From assembly GCA_025352665.1 (NCBI GenBank), contig JANXSM010000096.1, positions 1 to 64,000 of the forward strand: DNA of 64,000 nt, given 5' to 3'. The stretch's first letter is position 1. Every line of letters begins with the position of its first letter. Of this stretch, positions 44,904 through 54,448 are shown in pieces. A program made the translations under genes and the position numbers. The DNA comes from Rhodospirillales bacterium (GTDB lineage Bacteria; Pseudomonadota; Alphaproteobacteria; Acetobacterales; Acetobacteraceae). The notes under the pieces are model-generated. The model worked only from the letters and a program-made list of their open reading frames with translations, had not been told where the DNA came from and searched no databases.

Positions 44904-47786
44904 ATGGCTGGTGTGGACATTCTCGCAACGGCGTTCAGCGGCGCGAACATGGGCTATATCGCCGATCTCTACGCAAAATGGGTGGCCAACCCCACCAGTG
45001 TGGACCCGAGTTTCTCCGATCTGTTCGAAGCTTTGGGCGACGAGGCGCGCTCCGTGCTGGGCGACAGCGTCGGCGCCTCCTGGGCACCGCGCAAATTCGA
45101 TGTCGGTGAGCCCGAGCCCACCAAGCCCGCGCCCACAAAGGGCGGCAAACCGGCATCGGCCAACGCCGACGGCGCTTCGCCCGAGGCGATCCGCGCCGCC
45201 ACCAAAGACAGCCTGCGCGCGCTGATGCTGATCCGCAGCTACCGGGTGCGCGGGCACCTCGAAGCGCGGCTGGACCCGCTCGGCCTGCAGGTGCCGAAGC
45301 CGCATGACGAACTCAACCCCGCGACGTATGGCTTCACCGAAGCCGACCTCGACCGGCCGATCTTCATCGACAATGTGCTCGGGCTGGAAACAGCTACCAT
45401 CCGCCAGATCATCGGCGTGCTGCGCCAGACCTATTGCGGTCCGATCGGCGTTGAGTTCATGCACATCCAGGATCCTGGGCAGAAGTCCTGGATCCAGCGC
45501 CGCGTCGAGGGTGCGCCTTGGGCGAGCGCCTTCGATGCCGACAGCAAAAAGACCATCCTCAAGCAGCTGACCGAGGCCGAGGGGCTGGAGGCGTTCTGCC
45601 AGAAGCGCTTCGTCGGCACCAAGCGGTTCGGACTGGAAGGCGGCGAAGCCACCATTCCCGCCCTGCATGCCGTCATCGAGACGGCAGCCAAGGCCGGCGT
45701 GGGCGAGATCGCCATCGGCATGTCCCATCGCGGGCGGCTCAACACGCTCGTGAATGTGGTGAAGAAGCCATATACCCAGCTGTTCAGCGAGTTCGGCGGC
45801 AACTCGTTCAAGCCCGACGACGTGCAGGGCTCGGGCGACGTGAAATACCATCTGGGCACCTCGACCGATATCGATGTGGCCGGCCATGCCGTGCATCTGT
45901 CGCTGCAACCGAACCCCTCGCATCTCGAAGCGGTCGATCCGGTGGTGGTCGGCAAGGTACGGGCGCGCCAGGACGCGGCCGGTGACACGCAGCGCCGCCG
46001 CAGCGTAATGGGCATCGTCATGCACGGCGATGCCGCGTTCGCGGGCCAGGGCCTGGTGTACGAGACGCTCGCGATGAGCCAGCTGATCGGCTATCGCACC
46101 GGCGGCACGATCCATTTGGTGACCAATAACCAGATCGGCTTCACCACCATTCCCGCGCATGCCTATTCGGGCCTGTATTGCACCGATGTGGCGAAGTCGA
46201 TCCAGGCGCCGATTCTGCATGTGAACGGCGACAACCCGGAAGCGGTGGTGTGGTGCGCACAGCTGGTCACGGAATACCGCCAGGAATTCGCCTGCGACAT
46301 CGTGCTCGACATCGTCTGCTATCGCCGCCATGGCCATAACGAGACGGACGAGCCGGCGTTCACCCAGCCGATCATGTACCGTGCCATCAAGGACCTGAAG
46401 ACCACTCGCACACTGTATGCGGAGAAGCTGATCGCCGAAGGGACGGTGAGCGAGGCGGACGCGACGGGCATGTGGAACGCGTTCAATGAGACGCTGGAGC
46501 AAAGCTTCCAGGCCGCGAAGGACTACAAGCCGAACAAGGCGGATTGGCTGGAAGGCCATTGGTCCGGCCTGAAGCGGCCCGACAGTGAGTCGGAATGGAC
46601 CGACGAGCCGACCGCTGCGACCGCCGATGCGCTGGCCAAGGTGGGTGCGGCCATCAGCCAGGTGCCGCCGGGCTTCGATGTGAACCCCAAGATCGCCCGC
46701 CAGCTCGAAGCCAAGCGTGTGGCGATCGAGGCAGGTGAGGGCATCGACTGGGCAACCGGCGAGGCCCTGGCGTTCGGCACGCTTCTGATGGATGGCAACC
46801 GCATCCGCCTGTCCGGCGAGGATTGCCAGCGCGGCACGTTCAGCCAGCGCCACGCGGTGCTGATCGACCAGACCACGCAAAACGAATACACCCCGCTCAA
46901 CAACATCCTGCCCGAGCAGTCCAAGATCGAGATCTACAACTCACTGCTCTCGGAAGTGGGCGTACTCGGCTTCGAATACGGCTACACGCTGGCCGACCCC
47001 AAGACACTGGTGCTGTGGGAAGCGCAGTTCGGCGACTTCGCCAATGGCGCCCAGGTGATCATCGACCAGTTCCTGGCCTCGGGCGAGACCAAGTGGCTGC
47101 GCATGTCGGGCCTGGTGATGCTGCTGCCGCATGGTTACGAGGGCCAGGGGCCGGAGCATTCCTCCGCCCGCCTCGAACGTTACCTGCAGCTCTGCGCCGA
47201 GCGGAACATGCAGGTGGCCAACCTCACCACCCCTGCCAATTATTTCCATGCGCTGCGCCGCCAGTTGAAGCGCAACTTCCGCAAGCCGTTGGTGCTGATG
47301 ACACCCAAGTCGCTGCTGCGCCACAAGCTTGCCGTGAGCCCCCTGGCGGACTTTGCGGCCGAGACTCACTTCCGCACCGTGATCGGCGAGATCGATAGGC
47401 TGGGTGCGAACGAAGCGGTCAAGCGCGTCGTGCTGTGCACGGGCAAAGTCTATTACGACCTGCTGGCCGAGCGGCGTGAGCGCGAGATCAAGGATATCGC
47501 GATCGTGCGGGTGGAGCAGCTGTACCCGTTCCCCGTGCTGTCGTTGCCGAAGGAGCTGGCGTTGTATCCAAACGCCGAGATCATCTGGTGCCAGGAGGAG
47601 CCCGAGAACATGGGAGCCTGGACCGCCGTCGATCGCCGGATCGAGGAGGTGCTGACTGGCATCGGCCGGACCCAGCGCCCTCGCTTCATCGGTCGTGTCG
47701 CCGCCGCCAGCCCGGCCACGGGGCTTGCCAAGGTGCATGCCGCCGAGCAGGCCACCCTCGTCAACGCAGCGCTGACGCTGGGCTGA
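44904..47786 (+). CDS. sucA: 2-oxoglutarate dehydrogenase E1 component
   Basis: 960 residues, thiamine-diphosphate dependent. Visible are LYAKWVANPTSVDPSF at the N-terminus, IGMSHRGRLN, the ThDP-binding region with NGDNPEAVVW, RRHGHNETDEP, and LPHGYEGQGPEHSSARLERY. It decarboxylates 2-oxoglutarate and loads the succinyl group on SucB lipoate. I chose the ATG (MAGVDILA) with AGGAAGGA upstream, not the GTG 22 codons earlier. Confidence 0.97.
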   Translation: MAGVDILATAFSGANMGYIADLYAKWVANPTSVDPSFSDLFEALGDEARSVLGDSVGASWAPRKFDVGEPEPTKPAPTKGGKPASANADGASPEAIRAATKDSLRALMLIRSYRVRGHLEARLDPLGLQVPKPHDELNPATYGFTEADLDRPIFIDNVLGLETATIRQIIGVLRQTYCGPIGVEFMHIQDPGQKSWIQRRVEGAPWASAFDADSKKTILKQLTEAEGLEAFCQKRFVGTKRFGLEGGEATIPALHAVIETAAKAGVGEIAIGMSHRGRLNTLVNVVKKPYTQLFSEFGGNSFKPDDVQGSGDVKYHLGTSTDIDVAGHAVHLSLQPNPSHLEAVDPVVVGKVRARQDAAGDTQRRRSVMGIVMHGDAAFAGQGLVYETLAMSQLIGYRTGGTIHLVTNNQIGFTTIPAHAYSGLYCTDVAKSIQAPILHVNGDNPEAVVWCAQLVTEYRQEFACDIVLDIVCYRRHGHNETDEPAFTQPIMYRAIKDLKTTRTLYAEKLIAEGTVSEADATGMWNAFNETLEQSFQAAKDYKPNKADWLEGHWSGLKRPDSESEWTDEPTAATADALAKVGAAISQVPPGFDVNPKIARQLEAKRVAIEAGEGIDWATGEALAFGTLLMDGNRIRLSGEDCQRGTFSQRHAVLIDQTTQNEYTPLNNILPEQSKIEIYNSLLSEVGVLGFEYGYTLADPKTLVLWEAQFGDFANGAQVIIDQFLASGETKWLRMSGLVMLLPHGYEGQGPEHSSARLERYLQLCAERNMQVANLTTPANYFHALRRQLKRNFRKPLVLMTPKSLLRHKLAVSPLADFAAETHFRTVIGEIDRLGANEAVKRVVLCTGKVYYDLLAERREREIKDIAIVRVEQLYPFPVLSLPKELALYPNAEIIWCQEEPENMGAWTAVDRRIEEVLTGIGRTQRPRFIGRVAAASPATGLAKVHAAEQATLVNAALTLG

Positions 47787-47790
47787 GCCC

Positions 47791-48303
47791 ATGACGGCTG
47801 ACATCGCACTCAGGCGGGCGGAGATTGCCGATGTCGGCTTCATCATGTCTGTCGAACAGCTGCCGGGCTATGAACGCTTCATTGGCCAGTGGGACGCAGC
47901 ACGTCACGCCGAGGCGATGGGCTTGGCGAGCAACCGCTATGTGCTGGGCCTCGACGCCCGAGGCACGCCGCAGGGTTTCGCCATCCTGTGCGATGTAGAT
48001 CACGCCAGCGGCAATGTGCTGCTTCACCGGATTGCCGTGGCGGAACCCGGGCGTGGCGCCGGGCGTGCGTTGCTGGTCGGCGTGACAGATTGGGTGTTTC
48101 GCGAGACCCAGGCCTTCAGGCTGTGGTTCCACATGGCCGCCGACAATGCCCGTGCCCATCGTGTTTACAACTCTATGGGCTTCACCTGTGAAGGCCATCT
48201 GCGCCAGTCGCTGCTGATGCCAGATGGCAGCCGTGGCGATGCCCTGCTGTTTTCCATGCTCAAGCCCGAGTGGCCATCCAACGCGGCTTCGTCTACCACC
48301 TGA
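47791..48303 (+). CDS. GNAT-family acetyltransferase inserted between sucA and sucB
   Basis: 170 residues. The acetyl-CoA loop is [16 protein letters not shown] (R/QxxGxG/A-like), followed by [21 protein letters not shown] and [13 protein letters not shown], which place it in the RimJ/RimL-like part of the GNAT superfamily. It starts 4 nt after sucA and ends 28 nt before sucB, so it is co-transcribed with the 2-oxoglutarate dehydrogenase genes. The substrate is unknown. Confidence 0.85.
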   Translation: MTADIALRRAEIADVGFIMSVEQLPGYERFIGQWDAARHAEAMGLASNRYVLGLDARGTPQGFAILCDVDHASGNVLLHRIAVAEPGRGAGRALLVGVTDWVFRETQAFRLWFHMAADNARAHRVYNSMGFTCEGHLRQSLLMPDGSRGDALLFSMLKPEWPSNAASSTT

Positions 48304-48331
48304 CCATCACGAGGACTGGACCAAAACCGTC

Positions 48332-49600
48332 ATGGCGACCGATATCATGGTGCCCACACTGGGCGAGAGCGTCACCACCGCCACCATCGCGCGCTGGCTG
48401 AAGAAGGTGGGCGAGGCGGTTGCCGCCGATGAGCCATTGGTGGAGCTGGAGACCGACAAGGTGACCGTTGAGGTCAACGCCCCCGCCGCCGGCACATTGG
48501 CCGAGATCGTGGCCGCCGAAGGTGCCGAGGTCGAGGTCGGCGCGTTGCTCGGCTCGCTCTCCGAAGCCGTCAAGACCGTTGCCCGGCCGGCTGCCAACCC
48601 GCAGGCTGGGGTGAACCCACCCCCGACGCCGCCGGGCCCCGTGGCCCGCCCGGCGACGCCGCCGTCTGACATCGCCGCCGCGGGCGGCCCAGCGCCACTG
48701 CCGGCGGCGGGCGACATTCCAGCGCCGCTGCCGGCGGCGGCCAAGATGATGACGGAGAATTCGGTCTCGCCGGCCGCCGTCGGAACCGGCACCGGCAAGG
48801 ACGGCCGCGTGACCAAGGGCGACGTGATCGACTTCCTCGCCCGCCCCGCAGCCGCTCCCACTGCGGCCCCCGCGCCCCGAGCACCCCGCATATTGGAAGA
48901 AGGCGAGGAGCGGGTGAAGATGACCCGCCTGCGCCGCACCATCGGACTCCGTCTGAAGGAGGCGCAGAACACCGCAGCCATGCTGACCACCTTCAACGAG
49001 GTGGACATGAGTGCGGCGATGGCGCTGCGCAGCGAGTACAAGGACGCCTTCGAGAAGAAGCACAACGGCGTTCGCCTGGGCTTCATGAGCTTCTTCGTGC
49101 GCGCCTGCGTGGCGGCACTGAAGGAATTCCCCGCCGTTAACGCCGAGATCGACGGCGACGACATCGTCTACAAGCACCACGTCCATATGGGCATCGCCGT
49201 CGGCGGCGCCAACGGACTGGTGGTCCCAGTGGTGCGCCATGCCGACGAGATGGGCTTTGCCCAAATCGAAAAGGCGATCGGCGATTTTGGCCGCAGGGCC
49301 CGCGATGGCCAGCTCAAGATCGACGAGCTCTCCGGCGGCACGTTCTCGATCACCAACGGCGGCGTCTACGGCTCGCTGATGTCAACGCCCATTCTGAACC
49401 CGCCGCAATCGGCCATTCTGGGTATGCACAAAATCCAGGAGCGCCCGGTGGCGATCGCCGGCAAGGTCGAGATCCGGCCCATGATGTATCTGGCGCTGTC
49501 CTATGATCACCGCATCGTCGACGGCAAGGAGGCGGTGTCCTTCCTGGTGCGCGTCAAGGAGATGATCGAGGATCCCCGTCGTCTGCTGCTGGACCTGTGA
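48332..49600 (+). CDS. sucB: 2-oxoglutarate dehydrogenase E2 component (dihydrolipoyl succinyltransferase)
   Basis: 422 residues. A lipoyl domain with the lipoate lysine in [11 protein letters not shown] is followed by a long alanine/proline linker containing two PAPLPAA repeats (about 115-140), an E1/E3-binding domain ([16 protein letters not shown]) and the catalytic domain ending [11 protein letters not shown] (histidine and aspartate). The ATG ([13 protein letters not shown]) has only a weak ribosome site. It is 28 nt after the GNAT gene and 1 nt before lpd. Confidence 0.97.
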   Translation: MATDIMVPTLGESVTTATIARWLKKVGEAVAADEPLVELETDKVTVEVNAPAAGTLAEIVAAEGAEVEVGALLGSLSEAVKTVARPAANPQAGVNPPPTPPGPVARPATPPSDIAAAGGPAPLPAAGDIPAPLPAAAKMMTENSVSPAAVGTGTGKDGRVTKGDVIDFLARPAAAPTAAPAPRAPRILEEGEERVKMTRLRRTIGLRLKEAQNTAAMLTTFNEVDMSAAMALRSEYKDAFEKKHNGVRLGFMSFFVRACVAALKEFPAVNAEIDGDDIVYKHHVHMGIAVGGANGLVVPVVRHADEMGFAQIEKAIGDFGRRARDGQLKIDELSGGTFSITNGGVYGSLMSTPILNPPQSAILGMHKIQERPVAIAGKVEIRPMMYLALSYDHRIVDGKEAVSFLVRVKEMIEDPRRLLLDL

Positions 49601-49601
49601 T

Positions 49602-50993
49602 ATGAGCGACAGTTTCGACGCCATCGTCATCGGCTCCGGCCCGGGCGGCTACGTGTTCGCCATCCGCGCGGCGCAGCTGGGCATGAAGGTGGCCTGTGTG
49701 GAGAAGCGGGCGACGTTGGGGGGCACGTGCCTCAACGTCGGCTGCATTCCCTCCAAGGCGCTGCTGCAGTCCTCGGAGAATTTCGAGGAGACGACGCATC
49801 ACCTGGCCGACCACGGCATCATGGTGTCGGAAGTGAAGCTCGACCTGGCCCGCATGCAGGCGCGCAAGGGCGAGGTGGTGAGCGCGAACGTCAAGGGCGT
49901 GGAGTTCCTGTTCAAGAAGAACAAGGTGACCTGGCTCAAGGGCGCCGGTGTCATCACGGCACCTGGCAAGGTGTCGGTGGACGGCGTGGAATATGCCGCC
50001 AAAAACATCATCATCGCCACGGGCAGCGAGAGCATGCCGCTGCCCGGGGTCGAGGTCGACGAGAAGCTGATCGTCACCTCCACCGGGGCACTGGAACTCG
50101 ACAAGGTGCCGGAGCGGCTGGTGGTGATCGGCGGCGGCGTGATCGGTCTGGAGCTCGGCAGCGTGTGGCAGCGCCTGGGTGCCCAGGTGACTGTGGTCGA
50201 GTATCTCGACCGCCTGATCCCCGGCAACGACGGTGAGATTGCCAAGCAGTTCGAACGCGTGCTGACCAAGCAGGGCTTCAAGTTCAAACTGTCGAGCAAG
50301 GTGACCGGCGCCACGAAATCGGCCACCGGGGTGACCTTGACCGTGGAGCCCGCCAAGGGCGGGGCTGGCGAGACGATCGAGGCGGACGTGGTTCTGCTGG
50401 CGATCGGACGTAGGGCCTATACCGAGCAGCTCGGGCTTGCCACCGTCGGCGTGGCCACCGATCCGCGCGGCCGGGTGATCACCGACGCGCATTTCGCTAC
50501 CAACGTGCCAGGGATCTACGCCATCGGCGATGTGATCGCAGGGGCCATGCTGGCCCACAAGGCCGAAGACGAGGGCGTGGCTTTGGCCGAGATCTTGGCA
50601 GGCCAGGCCGGCCATGTGAATTACGGCGTCATTCCGGGCGTGATCTACACCTGGCCTGAGGTTGCGTCCGTCGGCAAAACCGAGGAGGAGCTGAAGGCCG
50701 AGGGGATCGCCTACAACGTCGGCAAATTCCCGTTCACCGCCAATGGCCGTGCCCGCGCGATGGGCATGACCGATGGTTTCGTGAAGATCCTGGCCGACAA
50801 GCGCACCGACCGTCTGCTCGGCGCCCATATCCTGGGCCCGGATGCCGGCACGCTGATCGCCGAGATCGTCACGGCCATGGAGTTCGGTGCCAGTGCCGAG
50901 GACGTGGGGCGAATCTGTCACGCCCACCCGACGCTGAACGAAGCGGTCAAAGAAGCCGCCCTCGCTGTCGCAGGTCGTGCCCTGCACATCTGA
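49602..50993 (+). CDS. lpd: Dihydrolipoamide dehydrogenase (E3)
   Basis: 463 residues. FAD-binding [17 protein letters not shown], redox-active disulfide [19 protein letters not shown]-binding [12 protein letters not shown], and C-terminal [13 protein letters not shown] with the catalytic histidine. Last gene of sucA-GNAT-sucB-lpd, so most likely the E3 of the 2-oxoglutarate complex. Confidence 0.97.
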   Translation: MSDSFDAIVIGSGPGGYVFAIRAAQLGMKVACVEKRATLGGTCLNVGCIPSKALLQSSENFEETTHHLADHGIMVSEVKLDLARMQARKGEVVSANVKGVEFLFKKNKVTWLKGAGVITAPGKVSVDGVEYAAKNIIIATGSESMPLPGVEVDEKLIVTSTGALELDKVPERLVVIGGGVIGLELGSVWQRLGAQVTVVEYLDRLIPGNDGEIAKQFERVLTKQGFKFKLSSKVTGATKSATGVTLTVEPAKGGAGETIEADVVLLAIGRRAYTEQLGLATVGVATDPRGRVITDAHFATNVPGIYAIGDVIAGAMLAHKAEDEGVALAEILAGQAGHVNYGVIPGVIYTWPEVASVGKTEEELKAEGIAYNVGKFPFTANGRARAMGMTDGFVKILADKRTDRLLGAHILGPDAGTLIAEIVTAMEFGASAEDVGRICHAHPTLNEAVKEAALAVAGRALHI

Positions 50994-51215
50994 GCAGGTC
51001 CGTCCGCCGCCGTGACCGCGTGCATCTGGCCGTCCAGAAAGGGTTGATCGCGGCCTAACAGACGCACCGGGCGCTTTTCGTGCAAAGTAGGGCGGAGCGC
51101 GTGGAACGTGTCGCGGCCTGCGTCTGTCATTTGCCGCAGGGCCAACCACATAGCGTCAAGGATCGCTGCAACGTGGCTGATCCTCTTGAAGACCGGATCG
51201 AACTGAGGAACCCGC
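50994..51215. promoter_or_regulatory. Region between lpd and pdxA
   Basis: 222 nt holding GAGGAA as the pdxA ribosome site near 51203-51208. I see no clear terminator after lpd. The stretch has protein-like codons on the reverse strand but no motif I recognise, so it may be an old coding remnant. Confidence 0.3.
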
Positions 51216-52181
51216 GTGACCCCGATAGCACTCACAATGGGCGATCCAGCTGGCATTGGTCCAGAGATCACCCGCGCGGCATGGCAAGAACTACGCCGCG
51301 GCAGACCCTTTGTGCTGCTGGCGGACCCCATTTTGTTTCCCGAAGCCCGCGTTGTCGCCAACCCCGCGGAAGCTTTCGCCGTATTCGCCGAGGCGCTGCC
51401 GATCCTGCCGCTCAAACTCGATGCCACCGTGGTGCCAGGCAAGCCAGATGGCGCCAACGCAGCCGCGGTCATCGCCTCGATCGAACGCGCCACGCGATTG
51501 ACCCAGGCGGGCGAGACGGCAGCCATCGTCACCAACCCGATCAGCAAGGCCACGCTCTACGGGGCCGGCTTCGCCTATCCCGGCCATACCGAATACCTCG
51601 CAGCCCTGACCGGCGTGGCGCTGCCGGTGATGATGCTGGCGGCCCCCGCCCTGCGCGTGGTGCCCATCACCATCCATGTCTCGCTCCGTGCGGCGCTGGA
51701 CCTGCTCACGCCGGAGCTGATCGTCGCCACCACCCGCATCACCGCCGCTGCTCTGCTGCGGGACTTCGGCATCGCCCGACCCCGCATCGCCATGGCAGGC
51801 CTCAACCCGCACGCCAGCGAACAGGGTGCGATGGGCTGCGAGGAAACCCAGATTATCCAGGTCGCCATCGATGCTCTGCGCGCCGAGGGCCACGACATCT
51901 CTGGCCCGTGGCCGCCGGACACGATGTTCACTGCGCGCGCCCGCCCCACCTACGACGTGGCGATGTGCATGTATCACGACCAGGCGCTCATCCCGCTCAA
52001 GACGCTGGACATGGACGGCGGGGTCAACGTCACCCTCGGCCTGCCCATCGTGCGCACCTCACCCGACCACGGCACCGCCTTCGGCATCGCGGGCAAAGGC
52101 ATCGCCGACCCCGCGAGCCTGATCGCAGCCCTGCGCCTCGCCGCCAAGATTGCCGCCATCAAGGAGACCGCGCCGTGTTGA
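51216..52181 (+). CDS. pdxA: 4-hydroxythreonine-4-phosphate dehydrogenase
   Basis: 321 residues, NAD-dependent. [11 protein letters not shown] opens the protein. Three metal-binding histidines are seen in [15 protein letters not shown] and [10 protein letters not shown]. It oxidises 4-phosphohydroxy-threonine for pyridoxal phosphate synthesis. The start is GTG with GAGGAA upstream. It overlaps pdxJ by 7 nt. Confidence 0.95.
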   Translation: MTPIALTMGDPAGIGPEITRAAWQELRRGRPFVLLADPILFPEARVVANPAEAFAVFAEALPILPLKLDATVVPGKPDGANAAAVIASIERATRLTQAGETAAIVTNPISKATLYGAGFAYPGHTEYLAALTGVALPVMMLAAPALRVVPITIHVSLRAALDLLTPELIVATTRITAAALLRDFGIARPRIAMAGLNPHASEQGAMGCEETQIIQVAIDALRAEGHDISGPWPPDTMFTARARPTYDVAMCMYHDQALIPLKTLDMDGGVNVTLGLPIVRTSPDHGTAFGIAGKGIADPASLIAALRLAAKIAAIKETAPC

Positions 52182-52897
52182 AGCCGCTGCTGCGCCTCGG
52201 CGTGAACATCGATCACGTCGCCACCCTCCGCAACGCCCGCGGCGGCTCGCACCCGGCCCCGCTGCGCGCCGCGGAACTGGCCATCGCCGCAGGCGCCGAT
52301 GGCATCACCATGCATCTGCGCGAGGACCGCCGGCACATCCGCGACGCCGACATGGCCGCGGTGCGGGCGGCGATCCGCGTTCCGCTCAACTTCGAAATGG
52401 CCGCGACCGACGAGATGGTCCGCATCGCGATCGAAACCCAGCCCAATGCCTGCTGCCTGGTGCCCGAGAAGCGTACCGAGGTCACCACCGAGGGTGGTCT
52501 CGACGTCGCCGGGCAGCACGCCACGCTGCGACTGGCCGTGGCCAGCCTGAAGGCTGCCGGCATTCGCGTGTCCCTGTTCATCGACCCAGATGTCGCCCAG
52601 CTTCGCGCAGCGGCAGACATCGGCGCCGACATCGTGGAACTGCACACCGGCGCCTATGCCCATGGCAAGGACGGCGAACTCGCCCGCCTGCTATCAGCGG
52701 CCGCCCAGGCCAATCTGCTCGGCCTCGAGGTCCACGCCGGCCACGGCCTGACCTATGACAATGTCGGCCCCGTCGCAGCCATTCCAGAAGTGATGGAGCT
52801 CAACATCGGCCATTTCCTGATCGGCGAGGCCGTGTTCGTCGGCCTGGAAGCCGCCATCCGCCGCATGCGCGGGCTGATGGACACTGCCCGCGGCTAA
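52175..52897 (+). CDS. pdxJ: Pyridoxine 5'-phosphate synthase
   Basis: 240 residues, a TIM barrel with [15 protein letters not shown] at the N-terminus and [14 protein letters not shown]. It condenses the PdxA product with deoxyxylulose 5-phosphate to pyridoxine phosphate. The start is GTG at 52175 with AAGGAG 8 nt upstream. The two last steps of this route are thus encoded as one overlapping pair. Confidence 0.95.
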   Translation: MLKPLLRLGVNIDHVATLRNARGGSHPAPLRAAELAIAAGADGITMHLREDRRHIRDADMAAVRAAIRVPLNFEMAATDEMVRIAIETQPNACCLVPEKRTEVTTEGGLDVAGQHATLRLAVASLKAAGIRVSLFIDPDVAQLRAAADIGADIVELHTGAYAHGKDGELARLLSAAAQANLLGLEVHAGHGLTYDNVGPVAAIPEVMELNIGHFLIGEAVFVGLEAAIRRMRGLMDTARG

Positions 52898-52910
52898 CGG
52901 CCAGGGTCTA

Positions 52911-52961
52911 ATACCAGCCCACCTTGATGCTGATTCTTCCAGCATCAAGGTGGGCTGGTAT
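52911..52961. repeat. Perfect 22-bp palindrome with 7-nt loop between pdxJ and gltX
   Basis: Arms at 52911-52932 and 52940-52961 are exact reverse complements, starting ATACCAGCCC and ending GGGCTGGTAT, around the loop ATTCTTC. The two flanking genes converge, so it can work as a bidirectional terminator. Its length and perfection are also typical of REP/MITE-like mobile palindromes. Confidence 0.85.
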
Positions 52962-53007
52962 AAAGCGTCAATCATCCGTCTCGTGCATGCCCCTGAAACG
53001 AGGCCGG

Positions 53008-54390
53008 TCAGGCGGCCGCGGCACGGATGCGTGCGAGGGCCTCGTCGCGGCCGAGGGCGACCAGGGTGGCATCGATCGGCGGGCTCGTTGTGGTGCCGGT
53101 CAGTGCTGCGCGGATCGGCTGGGCAACCTGGCCGAGCTTGCGTCCGCTCGCTTCGGCGATGCCGCGCAGGGCGGCGTCGATCGCTTCCGAGGTGAACGGG
53201 CCGGATTCCAGTGTAGTGGCCACTTCCGCCAGCATCACCTTGGCCTCTGGCGTCAGCAGAGCGGCCGCCTTCATGTCGAAATCGAACGGCAGCACGCGGG
53301 TCAGGAACGTGGCGGAGGCGGCCAGTTCCACCATCGTGCGGGCGCGTTCCCTGAGCCCCGGCATCAGCGCCCGAACCCTTGCGATGACAGCAGGATCAGT
53401 GACGCCAAGCCGCGCCACCACATCGGCGGTCAGCCGGTCGTTGTCGGCCTGGCGCAGGTAGTGCGCATTGAGATTGGTCAGCTTGGCGTAGTCCATCCGG
53501 CTTGCGGCACGGCCGACGCCGTCGAGATCGAACAGCGCGATCGCCTCGTCGCGCGACAGGATCTCGGCGTCGCCATGGCCCCAGCCGAGCCGCAGCAGAT
53601 AGTTGCATAGCGCCTCGGGCAGGAACCCCTGCTCGCGAAACTCCAGCACGCTGACGGCGCCGTGGCGTTTGGACAGCTTGGCCCCGTCCGCGCCATGGAT
53701 GAGTGGGATATGGGCGAAGCGTGGGATGTCCCAGCCATTCGCCTGGTACACCTGGCTCTGGCGGAACGCGTTGGTCAGATGATCGTCGCCGCGGATGACA
53801 TGGGTGATCGCCATGTCGTGGTCATCCACCACCACGGCATGCTGGTAGGTGGGGGTTCCGTCGCTGCGCAGGATGATCATGTCATCGAGCTCGACATTGG
53901 CCACCCTGACGGTCCCCTGCACGAGGTCCTCCACCACCGTTTCCCCCTCACGCGGGGCGCGCAGGCGGATCACCGGCTTGACGTCGGACGGGGCATCGGC
54001 GGGATCGCGGTCGCGCCAGGGGCTGACCAGGCGGAACGGGCGCTTTTCGGCGGCCGCCTGCTCGCGCATGGCGGTCAGCTCAGCGGGGCTGAGGTAGCAG
54101 CGATAGGCGTGGCCGGCCTCGAGCATCTGCCAGGCCACCTCGGCATGGCGGCTCTGCCGGCTCGACTGGAACACGGTCTGGCCATCATGGCGGATGCCGA
54201 GCCATTCAAGGCCCTCCAATATCACCTGGGTCGCTGCATCGGTGCTGCGCTCGCGGTCGGTGTCTTCCACGCGCAGCAGGAATTCGCCGCCGTAGTGGCG
54301 GGAAAACAAGTAGTTGAACAGAGCCGTGCGGGCGCCGCCGATATGCAGGAGGCCGGTGGGCGAAGGCGCGAAACGGGTGCGAATGGTCAT
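53008..54390 (-). CDS. gltX: Glutamyl-tRNA synthetase
   Basis: 460 residues, class I synthetase. The HIGH motif is in PSPTGLLHIGGARTA, KMSKS corresponds to KLSKRHG, and LRVEDTDRERS and the C-terminal anticodon-binding helical domain are present. It charges tRNA-Glu, and in many alphaproteobacteria one of two GltX copies also charges tRNA-Gln. Three in-frame ATGs are possible within 15 nt; I chose MTIRTRFAP. Confidence 0.96.
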   Translation of the reverse strand: MTIRTRFAPSPTGLLHIGGARTALFNYLFSRHYGGEFLLRVEDTDRERSTDAATQVILEGLEWLGIRHDGQTVFQSSRQSRHAEVAWQMLEAGHAYRCYLSPAELTAMREQAAAEKRPFRLVSPWRDRDPADAPSDVKPVIRLRAPREGETVVEDLVQGTVRVANVELDDMIILRSDGTPTYQHAVVVDDHDMAITHVIRGDDHLTNAFRQSQVYQANGWDIPRFAHIPLIHGADGAKLSKRHGAVSVLEFREQGFLPEALCNYLLRLGWGHGDAEILSRDEAIALFDLDGVGRAASRMDYAKLTNLNAHYLRQADNDRLTADVVARLGVTDPAVIARVRALMPGLRERARTMVELAASATFLTRVLPFDFDMKAAALLTPEAKVMLAEVATTLESGPFTSEAIDAALRGIAEASGRKLGQVAQPIRAALTGTTTSPPIDATLVALGRDEALARIRAAAA

Positions 54391-54448
54391 GTCCATACGT
54401 AGCATGCCGCAGCAGACCTGTTGAGGCGGCAGCGTTTATCCTACGGCA

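Noticed and set aside
44868-46880. 670-codon reverse-strand frame opposite sucA
   Set aside because: Shadow of sucA; no motifs and no ribosome site.
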